Shown here: positions 7,215 through 14,521 of the stretch, piece after piece
Position numbering within the stretch: position 1 is the first letter of the stretch
How the letters are laid out: the number at the start of each line of letters is the position of its first letter
Virus record (IMG/VR): IMGVR_UViG_3300031578_006117
Location: 1 to 24,575 of that record
Reading direction: 5' to 3' (one strand)
DNA length: 24,575 nt
Source: a virus
Notes under the pieces: model-generated
Database searches by the model: none
The model's input: the letters and a program-made list of their open reading frames with translations, nothing else
What the model was told of the DNA's origin: nothing
Made by a program: the position numbers and the translations under genes

Positions 7215-8009
7215 TTATGGTTCGTATGAGTACATTTTTCTTTTTTTAACTGGATTGAGTTTATCTTTGAATCGCTCAAGCCCTTCATTACCTAATGATC
7301 CACCATCATTAACCAGTTTTCCTTTAGATTGAATTTCACGATCTGTATAAAAACAATATCGGGCAAATTCGTCAACGTGAGGTTGATCTGCTACAGTTAA
7401 TACATATCTGTAATTAATGTAATACCAATTCTCATCCCAAATATTTATAGCAGCTAATTTACCATAACCATCATATAAGAATTTTCTATGGATTCCTTCG
7501 ATTTCATCACCGTATGCTCCGTATGTTGCTATCATTCCTGCTTCTTCAATTGTTGACTTTCTGCGTTCAAACCAATCCGCTAATAAAGTAGATACTTCTT
7601 TCCACTGAAATGATTCCCGATAACTCCAACTTGTATTGGATATAAGCCATTTTCTTATGTTCTTCCTGTATACCTCCCACTTACCTCCTGACAGGTCGTT
7701 AAAGTGTTTAGGATTGTATATGTATTCGTAATCTAAAAACTTAAATTTACATGGGATTGGTACTTTTGAGTTTTCAAAATCCGACCAAACTTTCATATGT
7801 TTAGCATTAATTGCTAAACCAAGTATAACTGGCAATGGTGGAAATAAAGCCATATCACTTTGTCTTTCTTGAATCCATATCCAGTTAACATCTTCATAAC
7901 ATTCTGCTAATGTTAATTTCAAATATGGTTCACTTATGAAGAAATTAGGTATCATCCCCCTTCTCTTCATCAAATCTAAATAAAGGTTGAGTTTTCTTAT
8001 CCTTTTCAT
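7215..8009 (-). CDS. DUF2156/GNAT-fold acyltransferase-like protein
   Basis: 264 residues. The centre and C-terminus resemble the DUF2156 (phosphatidylglycerol lysyltransferase C-terminal, GNAT-type) pattern: DLSGGKWEVYRKNIRK (105-120), a central sheet region KLAAINIWDENWYYINYRYV (184-203), and the family-like ending VNDGGSLGNEGLERFKDKL followed by NPVKKRKM (233-259). Members transfer aminoacyl or acyl groups, often from aminoacyl-tRNA; the substrate here is unknown. It lies 12 bases upstream of the clamp gene and downstream of the 254-residue protein. The start at 8009 is uncertain: ATGs at 7970 and 7955 are in frame, and a 56-residue frame overlaps the N-terminus. Plausible roles are nucleic-acid or protein aminoacylation, which is inference. 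Confidence 0.55.
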   Translation of the reverse strand: MKRIRKLNLYLDLMKRRGMIPNFFISEPYLKLTLAECYEDVNWIWIQERQSDMALFPPLPVILGLAINAKHMKVWSDFENSKVPIPCKFKFLDYEYIYNPKHFNDLSGGKWEVYRKNIRKWLISNTSWSYRESFQWKEVSTLLADWFERRKSTIEEAGMIATYGAYGDEIEGIHRKFLYDGYGKLAAINIWDENWYYINYRYVLTVADQPHVDEFARYCFYTDREIQSKGKLVNDGGSLGNEGLERFKDKLNPVKKRKMYSYEP

Positions 8010-8115
8010 CTTTTGGTAAATTTACACATTTTTTAATTTCTGAGTATTTTCCGCTTTTTAATGCATCAATTAGTTTTTTACTGACGCCTCCTGACTTTCT
8101 GCTCTTTCCTCCCAT
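7945..8115 (-). CDS. Possible small basic protein overlapping both neighbours
   Basis: A 56-residue frame starts at ATG 8115 and stops at 7945, spanning the 68-base gap between the 254-residue protein and the DUF2156-like gene. It begins MGGKSRKSGGVSKKLIDALK and ends with charged residues (FRFDEEKGDDT). It overlaps its neighbours by 38 and 65 bases in other frames. If the DUF2156-like gene really starts at 7955, the overlap falls to 11 bases and this gene becomes more believable. No family is recognised; it may be chance. Confidence 0.35.
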   Translation of the reverse strand: MGGKSRKSGGVSKKLIDALKSGKYSEIKKCVNLPKDEKDKKTQPLFRFDEEKGDDT

Positions 8116-8842
8116 TTCCAATAATTTTTAATTTAATTATTTCATCGTATAAACAACAAGCTATAATTCCATGAACTTTACGGATTCCAGTGCTTCCTCC
8201 AGTTACCAGAATATAATCTTCATTCCCTTCATTAGATGGAAATGAAAATTTAAGAACATCATTAAAAACAAACAATGCCCTAAGATCATTTGTTTTTATA
8301 GCAATTGGACCGAAATCATGTTTTAATGTTTCGGGAAACATCCCTTTAGCAATTTTTTCAATTTTGATTATTCCTCCAGAATAAATATTTCTTTGTAGCA
8401 TTCGTATTGTTTTCCCTGCTTTACCGGAAAATTCTACATGACTTAAATCAAAATCTAATAAAGTTAAAACATCTTTAGATAATGAAACAGCATCACCTTT
8501 TGGTGATTCGTATGTGTAAAATAATTCCCTTACTTCTTTTGGTGTTAGATCAGTAGTTCCACATATTTTTTGCTTTTCATAATCACCTAATTTAGTGTAG
8601 AAAATTATTTTAGAATCTTTTGCTTCAAAGGTATCGCTATCATAATCGTTTGCTTTGAAGGAGATAGGAGTTTCAAATGGATCATCTGATTTTAATAAAT
8701 CAAATTTTAACAAAATAGTATGATCATAATTGAGAATAAATATCTCACGATCAATACCATAAATGGTATTTCGCAATCCTCCGTTCTGATCTAGAAGGAC
8801 AGCCTGAGCAAAAATTTCTTTAGCAATGTTTTCAATTTTCAT
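8078..8842 (-). CDS. Uncharacterised 254-aa protein, possibly clamp-like
   Basis: The protein is rich in beta strand. It has two halves of similar character: residues 1-110 with REIFILNYDHTILLKFDLLK, and residues 160-245 with LRALFVFNDVLKFSFPS then DYILVTGGSTGIRKVHGIIA; both halves open with a helix reading KIENIAKEIF or KIEKIAKGMF. This internal duplication can be seen directly and is compatible with a two-domain PCNA-like or other duplicated fold, but I see no diagnostic motif. The C-terminus is basic (GRKEQKVRRRQ). It lies between rtcB and the DUF2156-like gene, one gene away from the true clamp. Function unknown; the start has an A/T-rich leader. Confidence 0.7.
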   Translation of the reverse strand: MKIENIAKEIFAQAVLLDQNGGLRNTIYGIDREIFILNYDHTILLKFDLLKSDDPFETPISFKANDYDSDTFEAKDSKIIFYTKLGDYEKQKICGTTDLTPKEVRELFYTYESPKGDAVSLSKDVLTLLDFDLSHVEFSGKAGKTIRMLQRNIYSGGIIKIEKIAKGMFPETLKHDFGPIAIKTNDLRALFVFNDVLKFSFPSNEGNEDYILVTGGSTGIRKVHGIIACCLYDEIIKLKIIGNGRKEQKVRRRQ

Positions 8843-8862
8843 ATTTATGTATTTATTAAGTT

Positions 8863-10041
8863 TTAACCTTTAATTACTGCCAACGGTTTTAATTCAACTA
8901 AAATCTTAACGAGATCACTTTGATTTTCCATAACAATATCAATATCTTTATAAGCACCAGAAGCCTCATCTAAATCATGAATTGTTTTTATTTCATGTAT
9001 AATACCTTGTTTATTCATTAATTCAATTTCTTGTTTAAGATTCAACCCAATTTTAGCTTGATTCCTTCCCATCTTCCTTCCTGCTCCATGAGAACAAGAC
9101 ATAAAAGATTCTCTATTGCCAAGTCCTTCCACTATATATGATTTTGTTCCTTGTGATCCTGGGATTATTCCAATTTCTCCTTCTCTTGCTGAAGTAGCAC
9201 CTTTTCTATGAACAATAACATTCTGTCCAAAATGATTCTCCCATTTAGCATAATTATGAGCAATGTTTATTGTATTGTCAAATAATATAAAACTTTCAGA
9301 TACTGTGTTTACAATTATATCAATAATCCTATTCATCATAAGTTTTCTATTGGCAAGAGCAAATTCTACACAATATTTCATTTCAAGCATATAGTTTTTA
9401 GCTTCTGATGTATCTATTGGTAAAAATGCTAATTCTTTGTCTTTAGTAATTTCAGAATACCATTTAGTATTTTCTTTTATAGCAACAGTATTATAATGTT
9501 GTGCTACTTTATATCCAAGATTTCTACTTCCTGAATGAATCATAATCCAAATATACTCATCACTTCCTTTTTGTATTTCAATAAAATGATTACCACCTCC
9601 AAGAGTTCCTAATTGATATAATGCTGAATCATATTGCTGATTAAATACTGGCATAAAAGCATAATCAGTACCATCTGGAACAGGCATTAAATTTTCATCT
9701 TGGGGTTTTGAATGATGTGCAAATCCTATAGGAATTATTTTCTTTATTTTTTCTACAATATTAATCAAGCTTTCTTTTGTAATAGATGTTAAAGAAGTCT
9801 CCACAGCACACATTCCACACCCAATATCTACTCCAACAGCATTTGGAATAATAACACCTTTTGCAGCCATAACTCCTCCAATAAGCATCCCATAACCTTG
9901 ATGAGCGTCTGGCATAATAGCTACATGTTTAAAAATAAATGGAAGGTTGGCTATGTTTATAGCTTGATCTAAAGCACCTGGTTCAATATCGTCCAACCAT
10001 AACTTGATTGGGTGCTTTTCTGTGTTAATTACTCTTTTCAT
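8863..10041 (-). CDS. rtcB: RtcB-family RNA-splicing ligase
   Basis: 392 residues, close to the roughly 400 expected. Family hallmarks are present: MPDAHQGYGMLIGGV (43-57), VGVDIGCGM with metal-binding Cys75, GTLGGGNHFIE (145-155), IHSGSRNLG (168-176) and, near residue 315, SCSHGAGRKMGR, which includes the His that takes GMP. RtcB joins RNA 2',3'-cyclic phosphate (or 3'-phosphate) ends to 5'-OH ends using GTP and Mn2+. In a phage it could rejoin tRNAs cut by host anticodon nucleases. Its ATG overlaps the stop of the upstream radical-SAM gene (ATGA), so it is translationally coupled to that cassette. No archease partner gene is visible. All key residues appear intact. Confidence 0.95.
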   Translation of the reverse strand: MKRVINTEKHPIKLWLDDIEPGALDQAINIANLPFIFKHVAIMPDAHQGYGMLIGGVMAAKGVIIPNAVGVDIGCGMCAVETSLTSITKESLINIVEKIKKIIPIGFAHHSKPQDENLMPVPDGTDYAFMPVFNQQYDSALYQLGTLGGGNHFIEIQKGSDEYIWIMIHSGSRNLGYKVAQHYNTVAIKENTKWYSEITKDKELAFLPIDTSEAKNYMLEMKYCVEFALANRKLMMNRIIDIIVNTVSESFILFDNTINIAHNYAKWENHFGQNVIVHRKGATSAREGEIGIIPGSQGTKSYIVEGLGNRESFMSCSHGAGRKMGRNQAKIGLNLKQEIELMNKQGIIHEIKTIHDLDEASGAYKDIDIVMENQSDLVKILVELKPLAVIKG

Positions 10042-11441
10042 AATGTTTCATTTATTAAAGTTTCACGATAATCTGATTCATCTAATCTCCATATAATTCC
10101 ATTCTCATCCCTACCAACAGCAATCATTCCTGCTGACCATCTATGCGAATAAGCAACATTCCCTTCAAGGTTCCAAAGATGTTTGACTTCCATTTTTAAT
10201 TCTTCAGTCAAAAATCCCCCATGTTTATCTACATATTTTTCAAACATTCCCCATGTGGTATTTTTCCCTTTCCTTTTAGAAATAAATCTTGCTGCCATCA
10301 CGGTACTTCCATAGTTCCACCCTCCTTTGAAATGATGGCCAACTTCACAACATATAGATTGATCATTACTTGGAACATTACCCATATCAAATGTTGAACA
10401 TGAAAATCCTCTTTCCCTAAACAATTCCATAAATTTAGAAAGTAGAATACTTCCAAAGGGTTGGCTATCACATCCTGCTTCAAACATTCGATCATAATCA
10501 TATCCTTCATTTATAAAATTTTGCCTTAATCCTGAATTATTGGCTGTATATGAATAAGTATCAAATGTTATATTTCTTGCTCCTGCTTCCCAAATATCTT
10601 CCATATACTTTTCAACATAATCACGTTCATCCGTAATTAAATACAAAAATGGTTCAATTCTTGGAATAGCTAATACTCCAGCATCATTTAGTATTTTTAA
10701 CGCACTTAATCGCTTAGCATATGGAGGTGCACCTGGTTCTAATTCTTTACAAATCTTTTCATTATTTGTTATCATGGTTATATGAACCGCAGAACCTGCT
10801 TTATTGTCTGCTAATGCCTTTACATAAGGATCAGTTGCAACTAAATCGGATTTGGTATTTATCATTACTGGGTATTCTACATCTTTTAAATATTCTAACA
10901 TCCTGAGACTCACTCCATGTCTTCCTTCATTCCTTAAAAAATCCTCAAATCGAATACCCATCCTGACAGGAATTTCTAAAGCAAATGCTTTATTAATACC
11001 AGACAATAAACGCTTATCCTCCATATTCATAGCACGATATTTGCTCATTTTGTCCAATTCCTTAATATAATAATCAGGGTTACAATGTCGCAATCCCATT
11101 GTTTTAGAATTATCGAAAAAGGCTGTGTATAGTGAGGCTCTAAAGGAGTTTGCAAAACAATAGATACAATTGTAGGGGCAAATTAAACCGTCCCAAATAT
11201 CCAAGTTAAACGGCATAGGACATGCTGCTGCTCTTACCGATATTTCAAGAAATGAATTTATTTCTTCTGTATTCAATAATCGTTCTTGCTTTCGCCATTC
11301 TTTATGCCGTAGGTTGTATTGACTGTAGTTTTTCTTCCTTCCTTTTTCACGCACTATTTCTGATTTACGGCTGGAAGACAATAATTGAGTCATCCTGGGG
11401 ATGGCTTTGCTAACTGCTTTTCTTAATTCCCAATAGTTCAT
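10038..11441 (-). CDS. Radical SAM enzyme, spore-photoproduct-lyase-like (copy B)
   Basis: 467 residues. The [4Fe-4S]-binding CX3CX2C motif is Cys88, Cys92, Cys95 (GLICPYNCIYC), placed after a basic N-terminal region (1-60). Downstream segments (VRMGIRFEDF, then YPVMINTKSDLVATDPYV) follow the SplB/COG1533 layout. A Cys-Cys pair occurs late (DQSICCEVGHHF), at the same relative place as in the neighbouring copy A. The last 100 residues form an extra basic/aromatic domain absent from copy A. Radical SAM enzymes make a 5'-deoxyadenosyl radical; SPL relatives act on thymine dimers in DNA, but many members have unknown substrates. It is coupled by ATGA overlaps to copy A upstream and rtcB downstream. 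Substrate unknown. Confidence 0.8.
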   Translation of the reverse strand: MNYWELRKAVSKAIPRMTQLLSSSRKSEIVREKGRKKNYSQYNLRHKEWRKQERLLNTEEINSFLEISVRAAACPMPFNLDIWDGLICPYNCIYCFANSFRASLYTAFFDNSKTMGLRHCNPDYYIKELDKMSKYRAMNMEDKRLLSGINKAFALEIPVRMGIRFEDFLRNEGRHGVSLRMLEYLKDVEYPVMINTKSDLVATDPYVKALADNKAGSAVHITMITNNEKICKELEPGAPPYAKRLSALKILNDAGVLAIPRIEPFLYLITDERDYVEKYMEDIWEAGARNITFDTYSYTANNSGLRQNFINEGYDYDRMFEAGCDSQPFGSILLSKFMELFRERGFSCSTFDMGNVPSNDQSICCEVGHHFKGGWNYGSTVMAARFISKRKGKNTTWGMFEKYVDKHGGFLTEELKMEVKHLWNLEGNVAYSHRWSAGMIAVGRDENGIIWRLDESDYRETLINETL

Positions 11442-12505
11442 ATTCCTGCATCTTTAAATGTATAATAATCTTTTGACGGTTTTCCTAAAACAATTTTAGT
11501 GGCTTGTTTTATATCTTCATCAGAGCCAATCCCTTCCCATGTTAAAAATAATATATTAGTGCCAAATCGTTTCTTTTTTTGTAATTGTAAACCTCTCCAA
11601 ATATGTGTATTGAATGTTAATGCATTAGAAACATTTATTCCACAGCAAGTATTTGTAATTGACATCCAATTAATAGGAACATTTACAAAATCAGGACATC
11701 CTAAAGTAACCCCTACATCATCTGCAATTCTACATAATTTCTTTTGAGTTTCACTCCAATGCTTATCTTGATTGAGTGTCCATATCTTTTCAATATCCAA
11801 ACCAATATTATGTAATCTTTTTATTGTGTATTCGTTGATATGAAGATTATAAGTATTATATGATTTTAATCCATAACTTTTTAATCTTTTTAACATATCT
11901 CTAAATTGATGTAGAGTATGATATCCAGGGATATACGGCTCCCCTCTGACACCCACTTTAATTCCTATTTTCTGCCAATGACTAGTTATTTCTAATCTTC
12001 TTTTAACAGGTGTAGTTCTTTTTCTTTCAAACAATTCCCAATCTGCTTCTGCTCCAGGAGTTATTTCAGTAAGTAAATGAAGATATTTTCCTCCAGACCA
12101 AAATAAATCTGTATCACGTTCCATGTTTGCTTGATATCGGGAACAAACTACAATTGGATATTTTAATTCTATCAATATTTTAAGTAATTGTTGAGTAACT
12201 TTCTTTTCATTTTCTATTGGTTGATATGGGTCAGCTTTTCGACCTAAGAAAAATGCCTTTTTTTGATGTAAAGCTTGAGCAATAATTGATTTTGGATTTT
12301 CATTCTTCAAGGCATTTAAAAGAGTTTTCTTGACAGCTTCTGGATCAGTTATTCTTTGTTCCTCACCCCAAACTTTATTTAATCTCCTTCCCATGCAATG
12401 AAAGCAATCTGCTTCACATGCCCAATATGATTCTAAAGCTAATGCTAAAGGACACGTCAAATGATCCTTCCTCATTGCTATTGGATTTTTATATATTCTT
12501 TCCAT
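11438..12505 (-). CDS. Radical SAM enzyme, spore-photoproduct-lyase-like (copy A)
   Basis: 355 residues. The cluster-binding Cys are C30, C34 and C37 (WACEADCFHC). GRKADPYQPIENE, followed by LLKILIELKYPIVVCSRY, matches the SPL-type strand and loop in which DPYQPIE is characteristic. LLTEITPGAEADWELFE and VGVRGEPYIPG continue the TIM-barrel pattern. A late Cys-Cys pair (TNTCCGINVSN) matches copy B, so the two look like diverged paralogs, possibly forming a heterodimer or doing successive steps. ATGA overlap with copy B downstream; 6 bases after the 70-residue gene. The start leader is AT-rich with no Shine-Dalgarno sequence. Reaction and substrate cannot be named from sequence. Confidence 0.8.
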   Translation of the reverse strand: MERIYKNPIAMRKDHLTCPLALALESYWACEADCFHCMGRRLNKVWGEEQRITDPEAVKKTLLNALKNENPKSIIAQALHQKKAFFLGRKADPYQPIENEKKVTQQLLKILIELKYPIVVCSRYQANMERDTDLFWSGGKYLHLLTEITPGAEADWELFERKRTTPVKRRLEITSHWQKIGIKVGVRGEPYIPGYHTLHQFRDMLKRLKSYGLKSYNTYNLHINEYTIKRLHNIGLDIEKIWTLNQDKHWSETQKKLCRIADDVGVTLGCPDFVNVPINWMSITNTCCGINVSNALTFNTHIWRGLQLQKKKRFGTNILFLTWEGIGSDEDIKQATKIVLGKPSKDYYTFKDAGI

Positions 12506-12511
12506 TGTTTT

Positions 12512-12724
12512 TTATTTAAAAATATTAATATCTGCTAAACCTCTCCATGCAGTCTGTAGTTTACAAATATCTTGAATTGTTACCTCATTTCCTTTGTCCT
12601 CAAGTAACTCAACAAGATCAATAATCTTATCAAGTATTATTTCATTGATTTCAATACTACACATCCTTAATGCAATGTCTAAGTTTGTGGTTGTTACTTT
12701 GTTAATTGGTTTCTCTGTTTTCAT
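12512..12724 (-). CDS. Hypothetical protein, 70 aa, in the radical-SAM cassette
   Basis: A small helical protein of 70 residues: after a polar N-terminus, SIEINEIILDKIIDLVELLE and VTIQDICKLQTAWRGLAD form two hydrophobic/acidic helices. It overlaps the end of the aldo/keto reductase gene by 23 bases and is followed 6 bases later by radical-SAM copy A, so it belongs to the same coupled operon. No family recognised. Size and position would suit a small binding subunit for one of the enzymes, which is a guess. Confidence 0.65.
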   Translation of the reverse strand: MKTEKPINKVTTTNLDIALRMCSIEINEIILDKIIDLVELLEDKGNEVTIQDICKLQTAWRGLADINIFK

Positions 12725-13706
12725 TATAATAATTTGTTAATTCTAAAACATCGTTTTGATCAAGATGCAAATCATTACTCAATATATTCTCTTTAAAGTG
12801 ATTTACATTGTTTGTATTTGGAATAGGAATAACACCATTAAAAGATAATATCCAAGCCAGGGCAACTTGAGCCTGAGAACTATTATATTTTTTGGCTATT
12901 TTTGACAATAGTGGTGATTTTAATTTATCAAATTTCTGCCCAAGTGGACTATATGCAAGTACAACAATACCTCTTTTCTGACAATATGGAAGGAATGTTT
13001 TACTAATACGATTATTTAACATGTTAAAAGCCATTTGCACTGTACTAATTACATCCCCACTATATTCAGATAGGAATATCTGGGAATATTCAATCATGTC
13101 AATAGAACAATTGCTTAGCCCAATGCTTTTAATAAAATTGAATTGTCGTAATGTAACTAAATCTTTTACAGCATCTGGGTATTTGTTATTTGGAAAATGA
13201 AGTTGCACATGAGGTACAGTATTTAATTTTACGTTACTTCTAACAACAGCTGCACGAATAGCTAATGGGCTCATATGATCCCTTCTGACTTTTGTCATAA
13301 TTTCAACTGGTGCTGAGTCTTTCAATATTTTTCCTAATTCTGTTTCAACTTTCCCATACCCATATCCTTCTGCTGTATCTATTATGGATGCTTTTTTAAT
13401 AGCTAATTTAATAATCTTTTTATCATATTTCCAACCATAAGTGCCATATCCTACACGACATCTTGGTATCTGTCTTTCTTTAAAAGTAAAGTTAGGATGT
13501 CCTATCAATTTGTCAATTCGTTGTAAGCTATATGATATCATTGCTTTTCTATTCTCCATTAAAGCATCACTCAATGTCATATAACGATAATTCAAACCCC
13601 ACATAGAACCATACAAAGTATCTATGGTGAGATCACTTAACTCAGTTAATTTGCTTTTACCTCCGTAAAAAGCAAGTAATTCATCTTGCACTAATTGCCA
13701 CATCAT
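12702..13706 (-). CDS. Aldo/keto reductase with an extra N-terminal region
   Basis: 334 residues. From about residue 82 the sequence is an aldo/keto reductase barrel: RVGYGTYGW, IIDTAEGYGYGKVETELG (108-125), IMTKV (136-140), VQLHFPN (167-173), IGLSNCS, and VVLAYSPLGQ. The catalytic tetrad appears complete: Asp110, Tyr115, Lys139, His170. The C-terminal IPIPNTNNVNHFKENI segment is the usual NADP(H)-binding end. Such enzymes reduce carbonyls with NADPH. The first 80 residues are not part of the family and match nothing I recognise. Its start overlaps the stop of the methyltransferase-like gene (ATGA) and its end overlaps the 70-residue gene, tying it to the radical-SAM/RtcB cassette. Its substrate may be made or used by the neighbouring enzymes. 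Confidence 0.88.
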   Translation of the reverse strand: MMWQLVQDELLAFYGGKSKLTELSDLTIDTLYGSMWGLNYRYMTLSDALMENRKAMISYSLQRIDKLIGHPNFTFKERQIPRCRVGYGTYGWKYDKKIIKLAIKKASIIDTAEGYGYGKVETELGKILKDSAPVEIMTKVRRDHMSPLAIRAAVVRSNVKLNTVPHVQLHFPNNKYPDAVKDLVTLRQFNFIKSIGLSNCSIDMIEYSQIFLSEYSGDVISTVQMAFNMLNNRISKTFLPYCQKRGIVVLAYSPLGQKFDKLKSPLLSKIAKKYNSSQAQVALAWILSFNGVIPIPNTNNVNHFKENILSNDLHLDQNDVLELTNYYNENRETN

Positions 13707-14434
13707 TTAAAAAGTAATGGTGTTTTTTGATTACCTCCATATAACTTATCACCTTTGTATAAAGAAAGATTGGTTGGAGGCAGAAATATAATATCATTAA
13801 TTCTACGAGTATTTTCAAACAAAAGCATTGCAGCATTATTAAATTTACTCACAACTGTTAATCTTTTTGTCATGAAAGGTTTCATATCATCCCTTAGCAA
13901 ATAATAATATTCCTTTTCATCTTTAATTCCATAATGCTTCATATTCCCAAACTTAAAACCAAAACAAGCACCATCACCTATTATTACATACTTGTTAGTT
14001 CTATCATCCCAGGCTGTAATCATTTCTTCCATTTTATCAGAATGAAATTTCTTTAAAGTGAAATAATCAAAATCCAATATAGAAAGATCACATTCCTCTG
14101 GCACTCGTTTACGAATATCAAAGCTGGTAATTTTATCATTAGGGAAATTTCTTTTTAAGGTTGGCAAACATTCTTTATGAGATTCATTTAAATGAAGAAT
14201 ACAATTTTCCCATTTGTTACGAAATACAGCAGACCAAAAACCGGAACGAGCAATGGCATCAACTATCTTTAGTTGTGTTTTATCTTTGAGAGATATATAA
14301 TCACATATAGCATCTACGTTCCTTGCTGTTTCTGCTACATCACGCCAACCAACTATTTGATTGGGTGTTCCTTTGGCTTCTTTAGTTTCTGCTAAATTTA
14401 TTATAATTGATTGATTTCCTATTGAATATTTCAT
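13703..14434 (-). CDS. Class I SAM-methyltransferase-like protein
   Basis: 243 residues. A Rossmann-type methyltransferase reading is suggested by KIVDAIARSGFWSAVF (56-71, motif I position), ILHLNES with Glu84 at the end of the next strand, KITSFDIRKR (Asp106) and DLSILDFDYF (116-125, motif IV position). Motif I is not a textbook GxGxG, so the protein might be divergent or inactive. The C-terminal quarter, after FMTKRLTVVSKFN, is unassigned. It is the first gene downstream of the intrinsic terminator at 14473-14493 and opens the coupled cassette (ATGA into the reductase). Possible targets are RNA, DNA or protein; I cannot tell. No strong promoter was found immediately before it. Confidence 0.5.
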   Translation of the reverse strand: MKYSIGNQSIIINLAETKEAKGTPNQIVGWRDVAETARNVDAICDYISLKDKTQLKIVDAIARSGFWSAVFRNKWENCILHLNESHKECLPTLKRNFPNDKITSFDIRKRVPEECDLSILDFDYFTLKKFHSDKMEEMITAWDDRTNKYVIIGDGACFGFKFGNMKHYGIKDEKEYYYLLRDDMKPFMTKRLTVVSKFNNAAMLLFENTRRINDIIFLPPTNLSLYKGDKLYGGNQKTPLLFK

Positions 14435-14472
14435 ATTATATTTTGATTAGGCATATATAAAAAATGAAAATA

Positions 14473-14493
14473 GAGGGGGAATTATGCCCCCTC
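14473..14493 (-). terminator. Intrinsic terminator of the acidic-protein gene
   Basis: On the minus strand GAGGGGG pairs with CCCCCTC across a 7-base loop (CATAATT), a 7-bp GC-rich stem in AT-rich surroundings, followed directly by TATTTTCATTTTTT. This is a classical rho-independent terminator. It lies 29 bases after the stop of the acidic protein (14522-15310) and 39 bases before the methyltransferase-like gene, and is the only clear GC-rich terminator I see in the window. Confidence 0.88.
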
Positions 14494-14521
14494 CATTTAC
14501 CGATGTGATTTACCCCAATTA

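Noticed and set aside
10298-10510. Second minus-strand frame within radical SAM copy B
   Set aside because: Out-of-frame shadow inside a well-supported gene; no domain.
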